From Rhizobium sullae (GTDB lineage: Bacteria > Pseudomonadota > Alphaproteobacteria > Rhizobiales > Rhizobiaceae): 64,000 nt of DNA. Positions within the stretch are counted from its first letter, which is position 1, and the number at the start of each line of letters is the position of its first letter. Shown piece after piece: positions 35,990-44,997 of this stretch. A program made the position numbers and the translations under genes. The stretch lies in assembly GCF_025200715.1 (NCBI RefSeq), contig NZ_CP104143.1, forward strand, positions 1,488,001-1,552,000, read 5' to 3'. The notes beneath the pieces were generated by a model that had not been told where the DNA came from, did not search any database, and was given only the letters and a program-made list of their open reading frames with translations.

Positions 35990-36436
35990 TCAAAGCGCCT
36001 TGCGGTACTGGATGAAACCGGAGCTCTCGGCGATCTGGTCGTAGAGCCGCCGTGCCGTCGCGTTGGTCTCGTGGGTCATCCAGTAGAGCCTGCCGGCGCC
36101 GTTCTCCCGTGCAAGATCTGCCACGGCTTCGATAAGAGCTGCGCCGGTGCCTGTGCCCCGCCGGTCGGCTTCGACGTAAAGGTCCTGCAGATAGCAGGTC
36201 CATCGTGGCAGCCAGCAGGAACGGTGGAAGATGGCGTGAACGATGCCGACAAGGCGGCCGCCCGCGTCGAAGGCGCCGAGCGCGTACATCTCTTCGGCCG
36301 GGTCGTGGAAGCGGCTCCAAGTCAGGTCCGTCGTTTCCGGCGGAATAACGACTTCGTAGAAGCGCTGGTAGGCGACCCAGAGAGGCTCCCAGGCGGCGCG
36401 GTCAGACGCCTGCAGCGGGCGGATGGTCGTCGTCAT
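35990..36436 (-). CDS. GNAT N-acetyltransferase
   Basis: 148 residues from the ATG at 36436. A second ATG two codons upstream lies too near the AGGAG. The acetyl-CoA binding motif A is DLYVEADRRGTGTGAALIEAV, followed by a motif B region with TNATARRLYD and the closing SSGFIQYRK. The acceptor is unknown; the length and order resemble small-molecule or ribosomal-protein acetyltransferases. It lies downstream of icd, separated by a strong hairpin. Confidence 0.88.
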   Translation of the reverse strand: MTTTIRPLQASDRAAWEPLWVAYQRFYEVVIPPETTDLTWSRFHDPAEEMYALGAFDAGGRLVGIVHAIFHRSCWLPRWTCYLQDLYVEADRRGTGTGAALIEAVADLARENGAGRLYWMTHETNATARRLYDQIAESSGFIQYRKAL

Positions 36437-36460
36437 GTCCATGCTCCTCTTCGTGCCTGA

Positions 36461-36495
36461 AACGAATACGGCGGGAAGACCCCGCCGTATTCGTT
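36461..36495. terminator. Strong inverted repeat between icd and GNAT gene
   Basis: AACGAATACGGCGGG (36461-36475) and CCCGCCGTATTCGTT (36481-36495) form a perfect 15-bp stem with a 5-nt loop. It lies 21 bp after the icd stop. It ends in few Ts, so it may act as terminator or 3-prime RNA stabiliser. Confidence 0.65.
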
Positions 36496-36515
36496 GTTCG
36501 ATGTCTCCAGGTGCC

Positions 36516-37730
36516 TCAGGCGCCCATGGCCTTCTGCAGGTTGGAGTCGATCTTGTCGAGGAAGGCGGTCGTGGAGAGCCATGGCTGATCCGGGCCGATC
36601 AGCAGCGCCAGGTCCTTGGTCATAAAACCGGCTTCGACGGTGTCGACGCAGACCTTTTCCAGCGTGGAGGCGAAGCGGGCGAGCTCGGTGTTGTCGTCGA
36701 GCTTGGCGCGGTGCGCCAGGCCGCGGGTCCAGGCGAAGATCGAGGCGATCGAGTTCGTCGAGGTTTCCTGGCCCTTCTGGTGCTGGCGGTAGTGGCGGGT
36801 GACCGTGCCGTGGGCGGCCTCGGCTTCCACCGTCTTGCCGTCCGGCGTCAAGAGGACCGAGGTCATCAGGCCAAGCGAACCGAAGCCCTGGGCAACCGTG
36901 TCGGACTGCACGTCGCCGTCGTAGTTCTTGCAGGCCCAGACGTAGCCGCCGGACCACTTGAGCGCCGAGGCGACCATGTCGTCGATCAGACGGTGCTCGT
37001 AGGTGATGCCGGCTTCCTTGAACTGGTCCTTGAATTCGGTCTCGTAGACTTCCTCGAAGATATCCTTGAAGCGGCCGTCATAGGCCTTGAGAATGGTGTT
37101 CTTGGTGGACAGGTAGACCGGCCACTTGCGCATCAGGCCGTACATCATCGAGGCGCGGGCGAATTCGCGGATCGATTCGTCGAGATTGTACATGGCCATG
37201 GCCACGCCGGCGCCCGGTGCGTTGAACACTTCCCTTTCGATGACCTGACCGTCTTCGCCGACGAACTTGATGGTGAGTTTGCCCTTGCCCGGGAACTTGA
37301 AGTCGGTGGCGCGGTACTGGTCGCCGAAAGCGTGACGGCCGACGACGATCGGCTGCGTCCAGCCTGGAACGAGGCGCGGAACGTTCTTGCAGATGATCGG
37401 TTCGCGGAAAATGACGCCGCCCAAAATGTTGCGAATCGTGCCGTTCGGGCTCTTCCACATTTCCTTGAGGTTGAATTCCTTCACGCGGGCTTCATCCGGC
37501 GTGATCGTCGCGCACTTGATGCCGACGCCGTATTTCTTGATGGCGTTTGCGGCATCGACCGTGACCTGGTCGTTCGTGGCGTCGCGGTTTTCGACCGAGA
37601 GGTCGTAATAGTCGATGTCGAGGTCGAGATACGGATGGATCAGCTTGTCCTTGATGAGCTGCCAAATGATGCGAGTCATTTCATCGCCGTCGAGATCGGC
37701 GACGGGATTGGCGACCTTGATCTTCTTCAT
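36516..37730 (-). CDS. icd: NADP-dependent isocitrate dehydrogenase
   Basis: A 404-residue dimeric NADP-dependent enzyme of the eukaryotic-like class II (~45 kDa). Signatures are [15 protein letters not shown] opening ([15 protein letters not shown]), [41 protein letters not shown], the metal/substrate [28 protein letters not shown], and the NADP site [14 protein letters not shown]. It makes 2-oxoglutarate in the citric acid cycle. It stands alone on its strand with a typical icd neighbourhood next to alaS. Confidence 0.97.
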   Translation of the reverse strand: MKKIKVANPVADLDGDEMTRIIWQLIKDKLIHPYLDLDIDYYDLSVENRDATNDQVTVDAANAIKKYGVGIKCATITPDEARVKEFNLKEMWKSPNGTIRNILGGVIFREPIICKNVPRLVPGWTQPIVVGRHAFGDQYRATDFKFPGKGKLTIKFVGEDGQVIEREVFNAPGAGVAMAMYNLDESIREFARASMMYGLMRKWPVYLSTKNTILKAYDGRFKDIFEEVYETEFKDQFKEAGITYEHRLIDDMVASALKWSGGYVWACKNYDGDVQSDTVAQGFGSLGLMTSVLLTPDGKTVEAEAAHGTVTRHYRQHQKGQETSTNSIASIFAWTRGLAHRAKLDDNTELARFASTLEKVCVDTVEAGFMTKDLALLIGPDQPWLSTTAFLDKIDSNLQKAMGA

Positions 37731-37924
37731 GTATCTGCCTCGTTCAAGCTTGGAAGGGACGACCGTCCCAGGGTGGGTGATGAAAAATCCCGAGCGCTAT
37801 AGCATTGTGAGCCGGGAACGCAAAGCCGCAAGCGCCGTTCAAAGCGCATTTTGGCGTGCCTTTGCCAAGTCCGGAGGTTCGGCTAGTGTTCCCCGCAATT
37901 GCCTTTCGAACCGGATATTTCATC

Positions 37925-38140
37925 ATGAAGACGATCGCCCTCCTGCTTGTCGCATTTGCCGGTTTGCCCGCCGTCCCCGATGGCGCGGAGATCGAGGCAC
38001 CGGTGCAGGAAGTCATGGATGCAACCGTCCAGAACTGGGCGAGTGAAAGCAGGTTTGATTTGATCGACGGTATACGGGACAGGTCAATCCTGCGGCATGG
38101 GCCTTGCCGTTTCGGCTTTGCAAAGCTATTCCCCGCATGA
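37925..38140 (+). pseudogene. Short secreted ORF, probably a truncated gene
   Basis: 71 codons from an ATG at 37925. The start looks like a signal peptide (MKTIALLLVAFAGLPAVPDGA) followed by EAPVQEVMDATVQNWAS. This resembles the opening of small secreted proteins of ~150-180 residues in rhizobia. After residue ~45 the sequence becomes arginine-rich and unlike any exported protein, and it ends shortly before trmJ. I read it as a 3-prime truncated remnant, but a short real gene cannot be ruled out. No strong ribosome site. Otherwise 37731-37924 holds nothing I can name. Confidence 0.35.
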
Positions 38141-38157
38141 CAGCAAGGACGGCATTT

Positions 38158-38961
38158 ATGGCGGGCACGAATAGCGAGCGCAAACTTTTGGCCGAAGGAC
38201 CGGTCATCATTCTGGTCGAGCCGCAGATGGGCGAGAACATCGGCATGGTGGCGCGCGCAATGGCGAATTTCGGCCTTGCGGAGCTGCGCCTCGTCAATCC
38301 GCGCGACGGCTGGCCGAACGAAAAGGCACAAGCCGCCGCCTCCAAAGCCGATCACGTTATCGAAGGCACAAACGTTTACCACACGCTGGAGCAGGCTGTC
38401 GCTGATCTGAACTTCGTCTATGCGACGACGGCCCGGGAACGGGATGGCTTCAAGCCGGTGCGTTCTCCGGTGGTTGCTGCCGAAACGTTGCGGGCGAAAT
38501 TCCGCGCGGGCGAGGGCACCGGCATCCTCTTCGGCCGTGAACGCTGGGGGCTGACCAACGAGGAAGTGGCTCTTGCCGATGAGATCGTGAGCTTCCCGGT
38601 CAATCCCGCCTTCGCCTCGCTGAACATCGCGCAGGCCGTGCTTCTGATGTCTTACGAGTGGATGAAATCCGGCATGGAGGATGCTGGTGCCGTGCCGTTC
38701 CAGGCGACGTCGCAGACGCAATCGACGAAGGAGCAGCTCTTCGGACTTTTCGACCAGCTGGAAGAGGCGCTGGAAGCACGCAATTATTTCCATCCTGCCG
38801 GGAAAAAGCCGAAAATGGTGGACAATCTGCGCGCGGTCCTTTCCCGCCGCGCCTTCACGGAACAGGAAATCAGCGTGCTGCGCGGCGTGATATCTTCCCT
38901 TGACCGCTTCTCGCGCAAGTATCCGCGCGGAAGCCGTCCGCCTGCAGACACCAAGGAATAG
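38158..38961 (+). CDS. trmJ: TrmJ-type tRNA/rRNA methyltransferase (SPOUT, TrmH group 1)
   Basis: 267 residues from the ATG at 38158 after AAGGA. A SPOUT methyltransferase with [24 protein letters not shown] at the start, [15 protein letters not shown], the knot sequence [22 protein letters not shown], and [23 protein letters not shown]. TrmJ methylates the 2-prime O of tRNA nucleotide 32. A C-terminal helical extension is as usual. It is followed 7 bp later by murI. Confidence 0.92.
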   Translation: MAGTNSERKLLAEGPVIILVEPQMGENIGMVARAMANFGLAELRLVNPRDGWPNEKAQAAASKADHVIEGTNVYHTLEQAVADLNFVYATTARERDGFKPVRSPVVAAETLRAKFRAGEGTGILFGRERWGLTNEEVALADEIVSFPVNPAFASLNIAQAVLLMSYEWMKSGMEDAGAVPFQATSQTQSTKEQLFGLFDQLEEALEARNYFHPAGKKPKMVDNLRAVLSRRAFTEQEISVLRGVISSLDRFSRKYPRGSRPPADTKE

Positions 38962-38968
38962 CCGAAAG

Positions 38969-39772
38969 ATGACATCAGCAGCGAATGAGCTGAAACCGGT
39001 CTTGATCTTCGATTCCGGTATCGGGGGGCTGACTGTGCTCCGCGAAGCCCGCGTGCTGATGCCGGAGCGCGGCTTCATCTACATCGCCGACGATGCGGGA
39101 TTTCCCTATGGGGGCTGGGAAGAGCAGGCGCTGAAGGAGCGTATCATCACGATCTTCGACAGGCTGCTCGGGGACTACGATCCCGAAGTCTGTGTCATCG
39201 CCTGCAATACGGCCTTTACGCTGGTTGGTGCCGATCTGCGCGCCGCCTTCCCGCAGATGACTTTCGTCGGCACGGTGCCGGCGATCAAGCCCGCCGCAGA
39301 GCGCACGCGTTCCGGTCTCGTCTCGGTGCTTGCCACGCCCGGCACGGTCAAACGCGCCTATACGCGGGATCTGATCCAATCCTTTGCGCAGCAATGCCAC
39401 GTCCGCCTCGTCGGCTCGGAGAATCTGGCGCGCATGGCGGAAGCCTACATCCGCGGCGATACCGTCTCGGACGAGGCTGTCATGACGGAAATCGAGCAGT
39501 GCTTCGTCGAAAAGGACGGCCGCAAAACTGACATCGTCGTGCTCGCCTGCACCCATTATCCCTTCATGGCGAACCTCTTCCGGCGGCTGGCACCCTGGCC
39601 AGTGGATTGGCTGGACCCCGCCGAGGCCATCGCACGGCGCGCGCGCAGCCTCGTGCCGCAGGTGGCCGATGGCGTTCACCCCGACAACTTTGATTTCGCT
39701 GTGTTTACCTCCGGCAATCCGGATTTCGCCACAACGCGACTGATGCAGGGCTTCGGGCTGACGGTCCGGTGA
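38969..39772 (+). CDS. murI: Glutamate racemase
   Basis: 267 residues from the ATG at 38969. It shows DSGIGG (15-20), PYGG (46-49), the first catalytic cysteine in ACNTAF (C79) and the second in ACTHYPF (C194), both intact. It provides D-glutamate for peptidoglycan. An upstream in-frame ATG lies inside trmJ and is unlikely. It is part of a trmJ-murI-yjbR row with tiny gaps. Confidence 0.95.
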   Translation: MTSAANELKPVLIFDSGIGGLTVLREARVLMPERGFIYIADDAGFPYGGWEEQALKERIITIFDRLLGDYDPEVCVIACNTAFTLVGADLRAAFPQMTFVGTVPAIKPAAERTRSGLVSVLATPGTVKRAYTRDLIQSFAQQCHVRLVGSENLARMAEAYIRGDTVSDEAVMTEIEQCFVEKDGRKTDIVVLACTHYPFMANLFRRLAPWPVDWLDPAEAIARRARSLVPQVADGVHPDNFDFAVFTSGNPDFATTRLMQGFGLTVR

Positions 39773-39825
39773 CGCGTCCAGCTTCAATCGTGATAGGATG
39801 GCGCGAACCGTCGGAGGTGGGTGCA

Positions 39826-40149
39826 ATGGCGACAGGCGAAGACTTGCGACGCATCGCGTTATCGCTGGAGGGTACGATCGAGGCCCCGCATTTCGACCGC
39901 ATGGCATTCAGGGTCGCGCGGATCTACGTCACGCTCGCCGCCGATGGCCGGACGGCAAACTTCAATTTCACGCCTGACGAACAGCAGTTCAAATGCATGA
40001 TGCTGGCGGATGCCTTTTCGCCGGTGCCGAATGCCTGGGGCAGGCAGGGCTGGACGACCGCGGATCTGTCGCAGCTGGGCGAGGAGGATCTCGAGAATGC
40101 GTTGTGCATGGCGTGGGCGCATGCGCAACGCAGGAAGCCGGCGCGGTGA
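39826..40149 (+). CDS. MmcQ/YjbR-family protein
   Basis: 107 residues from the ATG at 39826, which follows GGAGGTG well; a GTG that overlaps the murI stop is possible but its 19 extra residues do not match the family. The compact alpha/beta fold shows FDRMAFRVARIYVTLAADGRTANFNFTP and ends ALCMAWAHAQRRKP. Family members bind DNA in crystal studies (CyaY-like fold), but the role is unknown. It lies downstream of murI and is likely in the same transcript. Confidence 0.85.
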   Translation: MATGEDLRRIALSLEGTIEAPHFDRMAFRVARIYVTLAADGRTANFNFTPDEQQFKCMMLADAFSPVPNAWGRQGWTTADLSQLGEEDLENALCMAWAHAQRRKPAR

Positions 40150-40296
40150 TAAGCGCTAGGCCGCAACTGTCCGCATTCGCTGTGGGTTTTGCAAACGCGT
40201 GGGCGAAATGCCCGGAAATCTTTGATAGACGGAAGCGCGCCGTTTCAGGACAATGGCGCTTCGCATCATTGAGTCTCATCTGAATAGGTCATTGCA

Positions 40297-41811
40297 TTGC
40301 AGGTTGGTATCGATATGGGAATGGCGTCAGGGAACACCCCGGCGACGCTCGATATCGAGGAGCTGCTGGCGACCCGCCTTCTTGTGCAGGGCAATTCCGG
40401 CTCCGGCAAGTCGCATCTCCTGCGACGGCTGCTTGAACAGTCCGCGCAGTGGGTCCAGCAGGTCATCATCGATCCGGAAGGCGACTTCGTCACGCTCAGC
40501 GACCGCTTTGGCCATGTCGTCGTCGATGGTGAACGGACGGAGGCGGAGCTTGCAGGCATTGCCAACCGTATCCGTCAGCACCGTGTCTCTTGCGTATTGA
40601 CGCTGGAGGGCCTCGACATCGAGCAGCAGATGCGCGCGGCGGCCGCCTTCCTCAACGGCATGTTCGATGCCGATCGCGAATACTGGTATCCCGTGCTCGT
40701 CGTTGTCGACGAGGCGCAGATGTTTGCCCCGTCGGTCGGCGGCGATGTTTCCGAAGATGCCCGAAAGATGTCGCTGGGCGCTATGACGAACCTGATGTGC
40801 CGCGGCCGCAAACGCGGGCTGGCGGGGGTGATCGCCACGCAGCGGCTGGCGAAGCTTGCAAAGAACGTTGCGGCGGAAGCCTCGAACTTTCTGATGGGCC
40901 GCACTTTCCTCGATATCGACATGGCGCGTGCCGCCGACTTGCTCGGCATGGACCGGCGCCAGGCAGAAATGTTCCGCGACCTGAGGCGCGGCAACTTCGT
41001 GGCGCTTGGACCGGCCTTGTCGCGCCGCCCGCTGCCGATCCAGATCGGTGCCGTGGAGACGTCGGCGCGCTCGTCGAGCCCCAAGCTGATGCCGCTGCCG
41101 GACGCGCCGCAGGATGTCGAGGACCTGATCTTCACGCCCGATCCGGAGGAATTCCAGCGCCCAATCGCGCGCCGCGCGCCGCCGGCGCCACGGCCGACGA
41201 CGGACATTCTGGCAGAGCTTTCACGCTCGGCGCCTGCGGCGACCGCTGCGCCCGCAGAGGCGCGTGCAAGCCAGCGGGAGCTTTCCGCTGAGGAGCGCGA
41301 GGAACGGCTTGCGGCCGTGCTTTCGGAAATCCTCGACGATCCGGGTTCAGGTTTCCGGACGGATTCGGTGCTCTACCAGGAATTCCTGGTGCGTCTGCGC
41401 ATGCGCCGCGTGCCCGGGCCGCCGATGTCGCTGCCGGAGTTCCGCCGGCGCGTGGCGATCTCGCGGTCTGGCGTCGATGCCGCAACAGCCGGGACCGAAG
41501 TCTGGGCGGCGGCACTTTCGTTGTCAGCCGGTGTGACCGACGATCTGCAGGGCGTATTCCTGATGCTGGCGAAGGCGGCGGTCTGCGGCGAGCCTTGCCC
41601 GTCCGACGCCCGGATAGCCCGCGCCTACGGTACGCATTCGGCGCGCCGGGCCAGGCGTCTCCTCGGATATTTCGAGGAGCAGGGCACCGTCGTGGTGCAC
41701 ACGGACTTCACGGGCAAGCGCGTCGTGGCTTTCCCGGACATGAACTGCCAGACGGCGCCAGGCGATGCGAATGCGCCCGATCAAGGCGATGCGCCACAAG
41801 CGGCGGAATAA
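40297..41811 (+). CDS. HerA-like P-loop ATPase (DUF87)
   Basis: 504 residues from TTG at 40297; ATGs at 40315 and 40321 are alternatives. Walker A is GNSGSGKSH (~32-40), the DPEGDFV strand follows, Walker B is VLVVVDEAQMF (~133-143), then a sensor-type VIATQRLAKLAKN. Such HerA/FtsK ATPases are hexameric DNA translocases, often with a NurA nuclease in archaea. No nuclease gene is near. The C-terminal part (~280-500) holds a Pro/Ala linker and a distinct helical region. The target is unknown. Confidence 0.8.
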   Translation: MQVGIDMGMASGNTPATLDIEELLATRLLVQGNSGSGKSHLLRRLLEQSAQWVQQVIIDPEGDFVTLSDRFGHVVVDGERTEAELAGIANRIRQHRVSCVLTLEGLDIEQQMRAAAAFLNGMFDADREYWYPVLVVVDEAQMFAPSVGGDVSEDARKMSLGAMTNLMCRGRKRGLAGVIATQRLAKLAKNVAAEASNFLMGRTFLDIDMARAADLLGMDRRQAEMFRDLRRGNFVALGPALSRRPLPIQIGAVETSARSSSPKLMPLPDAPQDVEDLIFTPDPEEFQRPIARRAPPAPRPTTDILAELSRSAPAATAAPAEARASQRELSAEEREERLAAVLSEILDDPGSGFRTDSVLYQEFLVRLRMRRVPGPPMSLPEFRRRVAISRSGVDAATAGTEVWAAALSLSAGVTDDLQGVFLMLAKAAVCGEPCPSDARIARAYGTHSARRARRLLGYFEEQGTVVVHTDFTGKRVVAFPDMNCQTAPGDANAPDQGDAPQAAE

Positions 41812-41813
41812 GC

Positions 41814-41931
41814 TTATGTCTCGACAAGGTAGAGCCTTGCTTTGCCATCAACCGCAAGCGACGCACGTATCCGACGGTCGAGAGTCGCGAGAACAGGCAA
41901 TGAGAACGTTTACGTCGAGAAGGAACGTCAC
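41814..41931 (-). pseudogene. Degenerate VapC-like PIN toxin (internal deletion)
   Basis: From a GTG at 41931 the first frame reads VTFLLDVNVLIA, a PIN-domain N-terminus with its first catalytic Asp. A few codons later the C-terminal part appears in another frame, LATLDRRIRASLAVDGKARLYLVET, ending at TAA 41814-41816. The middle of a ~130-residue PIN protein is missing, with a frameshift at the joint. The GTG overlaps the antitoxin stop, as in intact vapBC pairs. Confidence 0.75.
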
Positions 41932-42215
41932 GGATATTCGTTGACAAATTCAGGTGTAATCGCCCGCCCCGTTGGATCTTCTTTATAAGCGGAATGCCGT
42001 TACGCATTACGGGTGATCGGGCCTGGATCAGCGATTTGCGAGCCAAGTCAGATAATCTCGCCAAGGCTTTTATCTTGCTGCGCGGGCATGGCCTTGGCTG
42101 TGTCAAGCACATCACCATCGATCGCGAGGGTCGTTTCACAAGTCTCCGGCCATTTGCTTTCGATATGGCGATAAACGCGATATTTCTCAACGCGCTCCGC
42201 TGTTGACATTTTCAT
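41928..42215 (-). pseudogene. Degenerate VapB-like antitoxin (two frameshifts)
   Basis: An ATG at 42215 after AGGGG opens MKMSTAERVEKYRVYRHIES and runs to a TGA after 55 codons (TLAIDGDVLDTAKAMPAQQD, then KSLGEII). The homologous continuation SDLARKSLIQ...RNGIPLI is in the next frame. A second shift returns to the first frame for KEDPTGRAITPEFVNEYP, ending at 41928. The total is a multiple of three, so the two indels compensate. The pattern is the known antitoxin plan (RHH-like start, RNGxPLL, ITPExVN). Confidence 0.75.
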
Positions 42216-42319
42216 GACGAACCCCTAAAGACCGCCCGAACGCCGGGCAGCAATGTCCGGTGTTTCATTTGACATGTCCCGTGGATTTGTCCTGTTCGCG
42301 TAATAGGATGGTCCTGTCG

Positions 42320-42380
42320 GGCTTTCGGAAGAAAGCCAAAGGAGGGCGTGTTTCCTTCGCGCGGTTTGGCAACAAACCGC
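42320..42380 (+). promoter_or_regulatory. Two stem-loops in the rpsD leader
   Basis: GGCTTTC-GGAA-GAAAGCC (42320-42337) and GCGGTTTG-GCAA-CAAACCGC (42361-42380), the latter 24 bp before the rpsD start. Neither ends in a U-tract. They could regulate rpsD or shield the leader RNA. Confidence 0.5.
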
Positions 42381-42404
42381 CCTAACGTTCTGAAAGGAAA
42401 TACG

Positions 42405-43022
42405 ATGAGCAAGCGCGAATCGTCCAAGTACAAGATTGACCGCCGTATGGGCGAAAACATCTGGGGCCGTCCGAAGTCCCCGGTGAACCGCCGCGAATAC
42501 GGCCCGGGCCAGCATGGTCAGCGCCGCAAGGGCAAGCTTTCCGACTTCGGTGTGCAGTTGCGCGCCAAGCAGAAGCTGAAGGGCTATTACGGCGACCTGC
42601 GCGAAAAGCAGTTCCGTGCGATCTTCGACGAAGCCAACCGCCGCAAGGGTGACACCTCGGAAAACCTGATCGGTCTTCTGGAGTCCCGTCTCGACGCGAT
42701 CGTCTATCGCGCCAAGTTCGTTCCGACCGTTTTCGCTGCCCGCCAGTTCGTGAACCACGGCCACGTGACCGTGAACGGCGTCCGCGTCAACATCGGGTCC
42801 TACCGTTGCAAGGCCGGCGACGTCATCGAAGTTCGCCAGAAGTCGAAGCAGCTCGTTACGGTTCTGGAATCCATCAGCCTCGCCGAACGCGACGTTCCGG
42901 AATACATCGAAGCTGATCACAACAAGATGGTTGCGACCTTCGCACGCGTTCCTTCGCTCTCCGACGTTCCGTATGCGGTCGTCATGGAGCCGCATCTGGT
43001 GGTCGAATTCTATTCTCGCTAA
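42405..43022 (+). CDS. rpsD: Ribosomal protein S4
   Basis: 205 residues from the ATG at 42405, after GAAAGGAAA. The long form [40 protein letters not shown] opens the protein. An S4 RNA-binding domain follows (~93-155: [34 protein letters not shown]). It nucleates assembly of the 30S subunit. It stands alone, as usual in alphaproteobacteria, unlike the alpha operon of E. coli. Confidence 0.98.
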   Translation: MSKRESSKYKIDRRMGENIWGRPKSPVNRREYGPGQHGQRRKGKLSDFGVQLRAKQKLKGYYGDLREKQFRAIFDEANRRKGDTSENLIGLLESRLDAIVYRAKFVPTVFAARQFVNHGHVTVNGVRVNIGSYRCKAGDVIEVRQKSKQLVTVLESISLAERDVPEYIEADHNKMVATFARVPSLSDVPYAVVMEPHLVVEFYSR

Positions 43023-43050
43023 TTGGCGAGAGGCGTTTTCGCATACGGAA

Positions 43051-43076
43051 AAGCCGCCTCCTGGGCGGCTTTTTTG
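43051..43076 (+). terminator. Intrinsic terminator of rpsD
   Basis: AAGCCGCC tcctg GGCGGCTT stem followed by Ts, 28 bp after the stop. Confidence 0.92.
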
Positions 43077-43093
43077 TTCTCTGGAGAGAAGCC

Positions 43094-44023
43094 ATGGTGG
43101 ATTTGCAGGCCGTCCTCGACAGCATCTACAAGGAGCTGACGCCCCGTATCGGCGAGGGCAGGATCGCGGACTATATCCCTGAGCTTGCCAAGATCGATCC
43201 GAACCAGTTCGGTATGGCGGTCGTCACCGTCGACGGCAGGGTCTACACCGCCGGCGATGCCGCTGTGCCTTTCTCCATCCAGAGTATTTCCAAGGTCTTC
43301 ATGCTGACCTTGGCGCTCGGCAAGGTCGGCGAGGGCCTTTGGAAGCGGGTCGGGCGCGAACCGTCTGGTTCCGCCTTCAATTCCATCGTCCAGCTCGAAC
43401 ATGAGCACGGAATCCCGCGCAATCCCTTCATCAATGCCGGCGCGATTGCTGTTACCGACGTCGTGATGGCCGGTCATGCGCCGCGCGAGGCGATCGGAGA
43501 ACTGCTGCGCTTTGTTCGCTATCTGGCAGACGATGAATCCATAACCATCGACGACAAGGTGGCGCGCTCCGAGACGCAGACAGGATACCGGAATTTCGCA
43601 CTCGCCAGTTTCATGCGCGCTTACAAAAACATCGACCATCCCGTCGAACACGTGCTCGGCGTCTATTTCCACCAGTGTGCGCTGTCGATGAGCTGCGAGC
43701 AGCTGGCGCGGGCAGGGCTTTTCCTTGCGGCACGCGGCAGCAATCCCATGACAGGCCATTCGGTCGTTTCGCCGAAGCGGGCGCGGCGCATCAACGCGCT
43801 GATGCTCACCTGCGGCCATTATGACGGATCGGGCGACTTTGCCTATCATGTCGGCCTGCCCGGCAAGAGCGGCGTCGGCGGCGGCATCTTCGCCGTTGCT
43901 CCGGGGATCGCCTCGATCGCCGCCTGGTCGCCGGGCTTGAACAAGGTTGGCAATTCGCAGCTCGGGGCCGTGGCGCTGGAGATGCTCGCAGCGCGCACCG
44001 GCTGGTCGGTTTTCGGCGATTGA
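43094..44023 (+). CDS. glsA: Glutaminase
   Basis: A 309-residue serine-dependent beta-lactamase-like glutaminase. The S-x-x-K motif is S64-I-S-K67 in [10 protein letters not shown], with further family blocks [38 protein letters not shown], and the C-terminal [14 protein letters not shown]. It hydrolyses glutamine to glutamate and ammonia. It begins 18 bp after the rpsD terminator, so it needs its own promoter, possibly overlapping it. Confidence 0.95.
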   Translation: MVDLQAVLDSIYKELTPRIGEGRIADYIPELAKIDPNQFGMAVVTVDGRVYTAGDAAVPFSIQSISKVFMLTLALGKVGEGLWKRVGREPSGSAFNSIVQLEHEHGIPRNPFINAGAIAVTDVVMAGHAPREAIGELLRFVRYLADDESITIDDKVARSETQTGYRNFALASFMRAYKNIDHPVEHVLGVYFHQCALSMSCEQLARAGLFLAARGSNPMTGHSVVSPKRARRINALMLTCGHYDGSGDFAYHVGLPGKSGVGGGIFAVAPGIASIAAWSPGLNKVGNSQLGAVALEMLAARTGWSVFGD

Positions 44024-44080
44024 CGCTTCGTTGAAACCCGGCTTTCTGCTAAGGCAGAGTCCGTTGGATTGGATGGGACG

Positions 44081-44965
44081 ATGAATATCGCAGCCAACAT
44101 TGATGAGGCCTTCAAGGTAGCTGCGGAAGACGGCGTGATCGGCCATGCGCTGTTTGCAGATGCGCCGCGCTCCGTGTCGTTCAACAAACTGCGCAAGCGC
44201 TTGCTGCGGCAGGTGCGCCAGGCCTTCGACGATTTCGATATGCTGAAGGGCCAGAAGCGGTGGCTGATCGGCGTTTCGGGTGGCAAGGATTCCTACGGGC
44301 TGCTGGCGCTGCTGCTCGACCTGCAATGGCGTGGATTGCTGCCGGTCGAGCTGATCGCCTGCAATCTCGATCAGGGCCAGCCGAACTTTCCGAAACATAT
44401 CCTGCCGGATTACCTGACCGAGATCGGTGTGAAGCATCGCATCGAATATCGGGATACCTATTCGATCGTGAAGGAGAAGGTGGCGGAGGGGGCCACCTAT
44501 TGCTCGCTTTGTTCCCGTCTTCGCCGCGGCAATCTCTATCGCATCGCGCGGGAGGAGGGCTGCGACGCCTTGGTGCTCGGCCATCACCGCGAGGACATTC
44601 TCGAGACTTTCTTCATGAACTTCTTCCATGGAGGGCGCCTTGCCTCCATGCCGGCGAAGCTGCTCAATGACGAGGGTAACCTGATGGTGCTCAGGCCGCT
44701 TGCCTATTGCGCCGAGGACGACATGGCGAAGTTTGCGGCTGCCATGCAGTTTCCGATCATCCCTTGCGACCTCTGCGGCTCACAGGACGGCCTGCAGCGC
44801 AATGCGATGAAGGATATGCTTGCAGATATCGAGCGGCGCATGCCGGGCCGCAAGGACACGATGCTGCGGGCGCTCGCGCATGTGAACCCCTCGCACCTGC
44901 TCGATCCGAAGCTCTTCGATTTTTCCAGCCTGATGGTCGCGGGACCGTCACCGGCAAGCGTGTAA
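44081..44965 (+). CDS. ttcA: tRNA 2-thiocytidine(32) synthetase TtcA
   Basis: 294 residues from the ATG at 44081; a TTG four codons upstream also opens the frame. The PP-loop is VSGGKDS (65-71) for ATP. C141 and C144 (YCSLCSR) plus the late PCDLCGSQ cysteine fit the iron-sulfur ligands of TtcA. It thiolates C32 of certain tRNAs. It precedes the inositol-phosphatase-family gene by 32 bp. Confidence 0.94.
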   Translation: MNIAANIDEAFKVAAEDGVIGHALFADAPRSVSFNKLRKRLLRQVRQAFDDFDMLKGQKRWLIGVSGGKDSYGLLALLLDLQWRGLLPVELIACNLDQGQPNFPKHILPDYLTEIGVKHRIEYRDTYSIVKEKVAEGATYCSLCSRLRRGNLYRIAREEGCDALVLGHHREDILETFFMNFFHGGRLASMPAKLLNDEGNLMVLRPLAYCAEDDMAKFAAAMQFPIIPCDLCGSQDGLQRNAMKDMLADIERRMPGRKDTMLRALAHVNPSHLLDPKLFDFSSLMVAGPSPASV

Positions 44966-44997
44966 CTGGGCGAAACGCTCTAAAGCAAGGACATGCC

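Noticed and set aside
43019..44629. 536-codon minus-strand open frame
   Set aside because: Antisense to glsA and ttcA, both of which have clear catalytic motifs; the translated product shows no domain.
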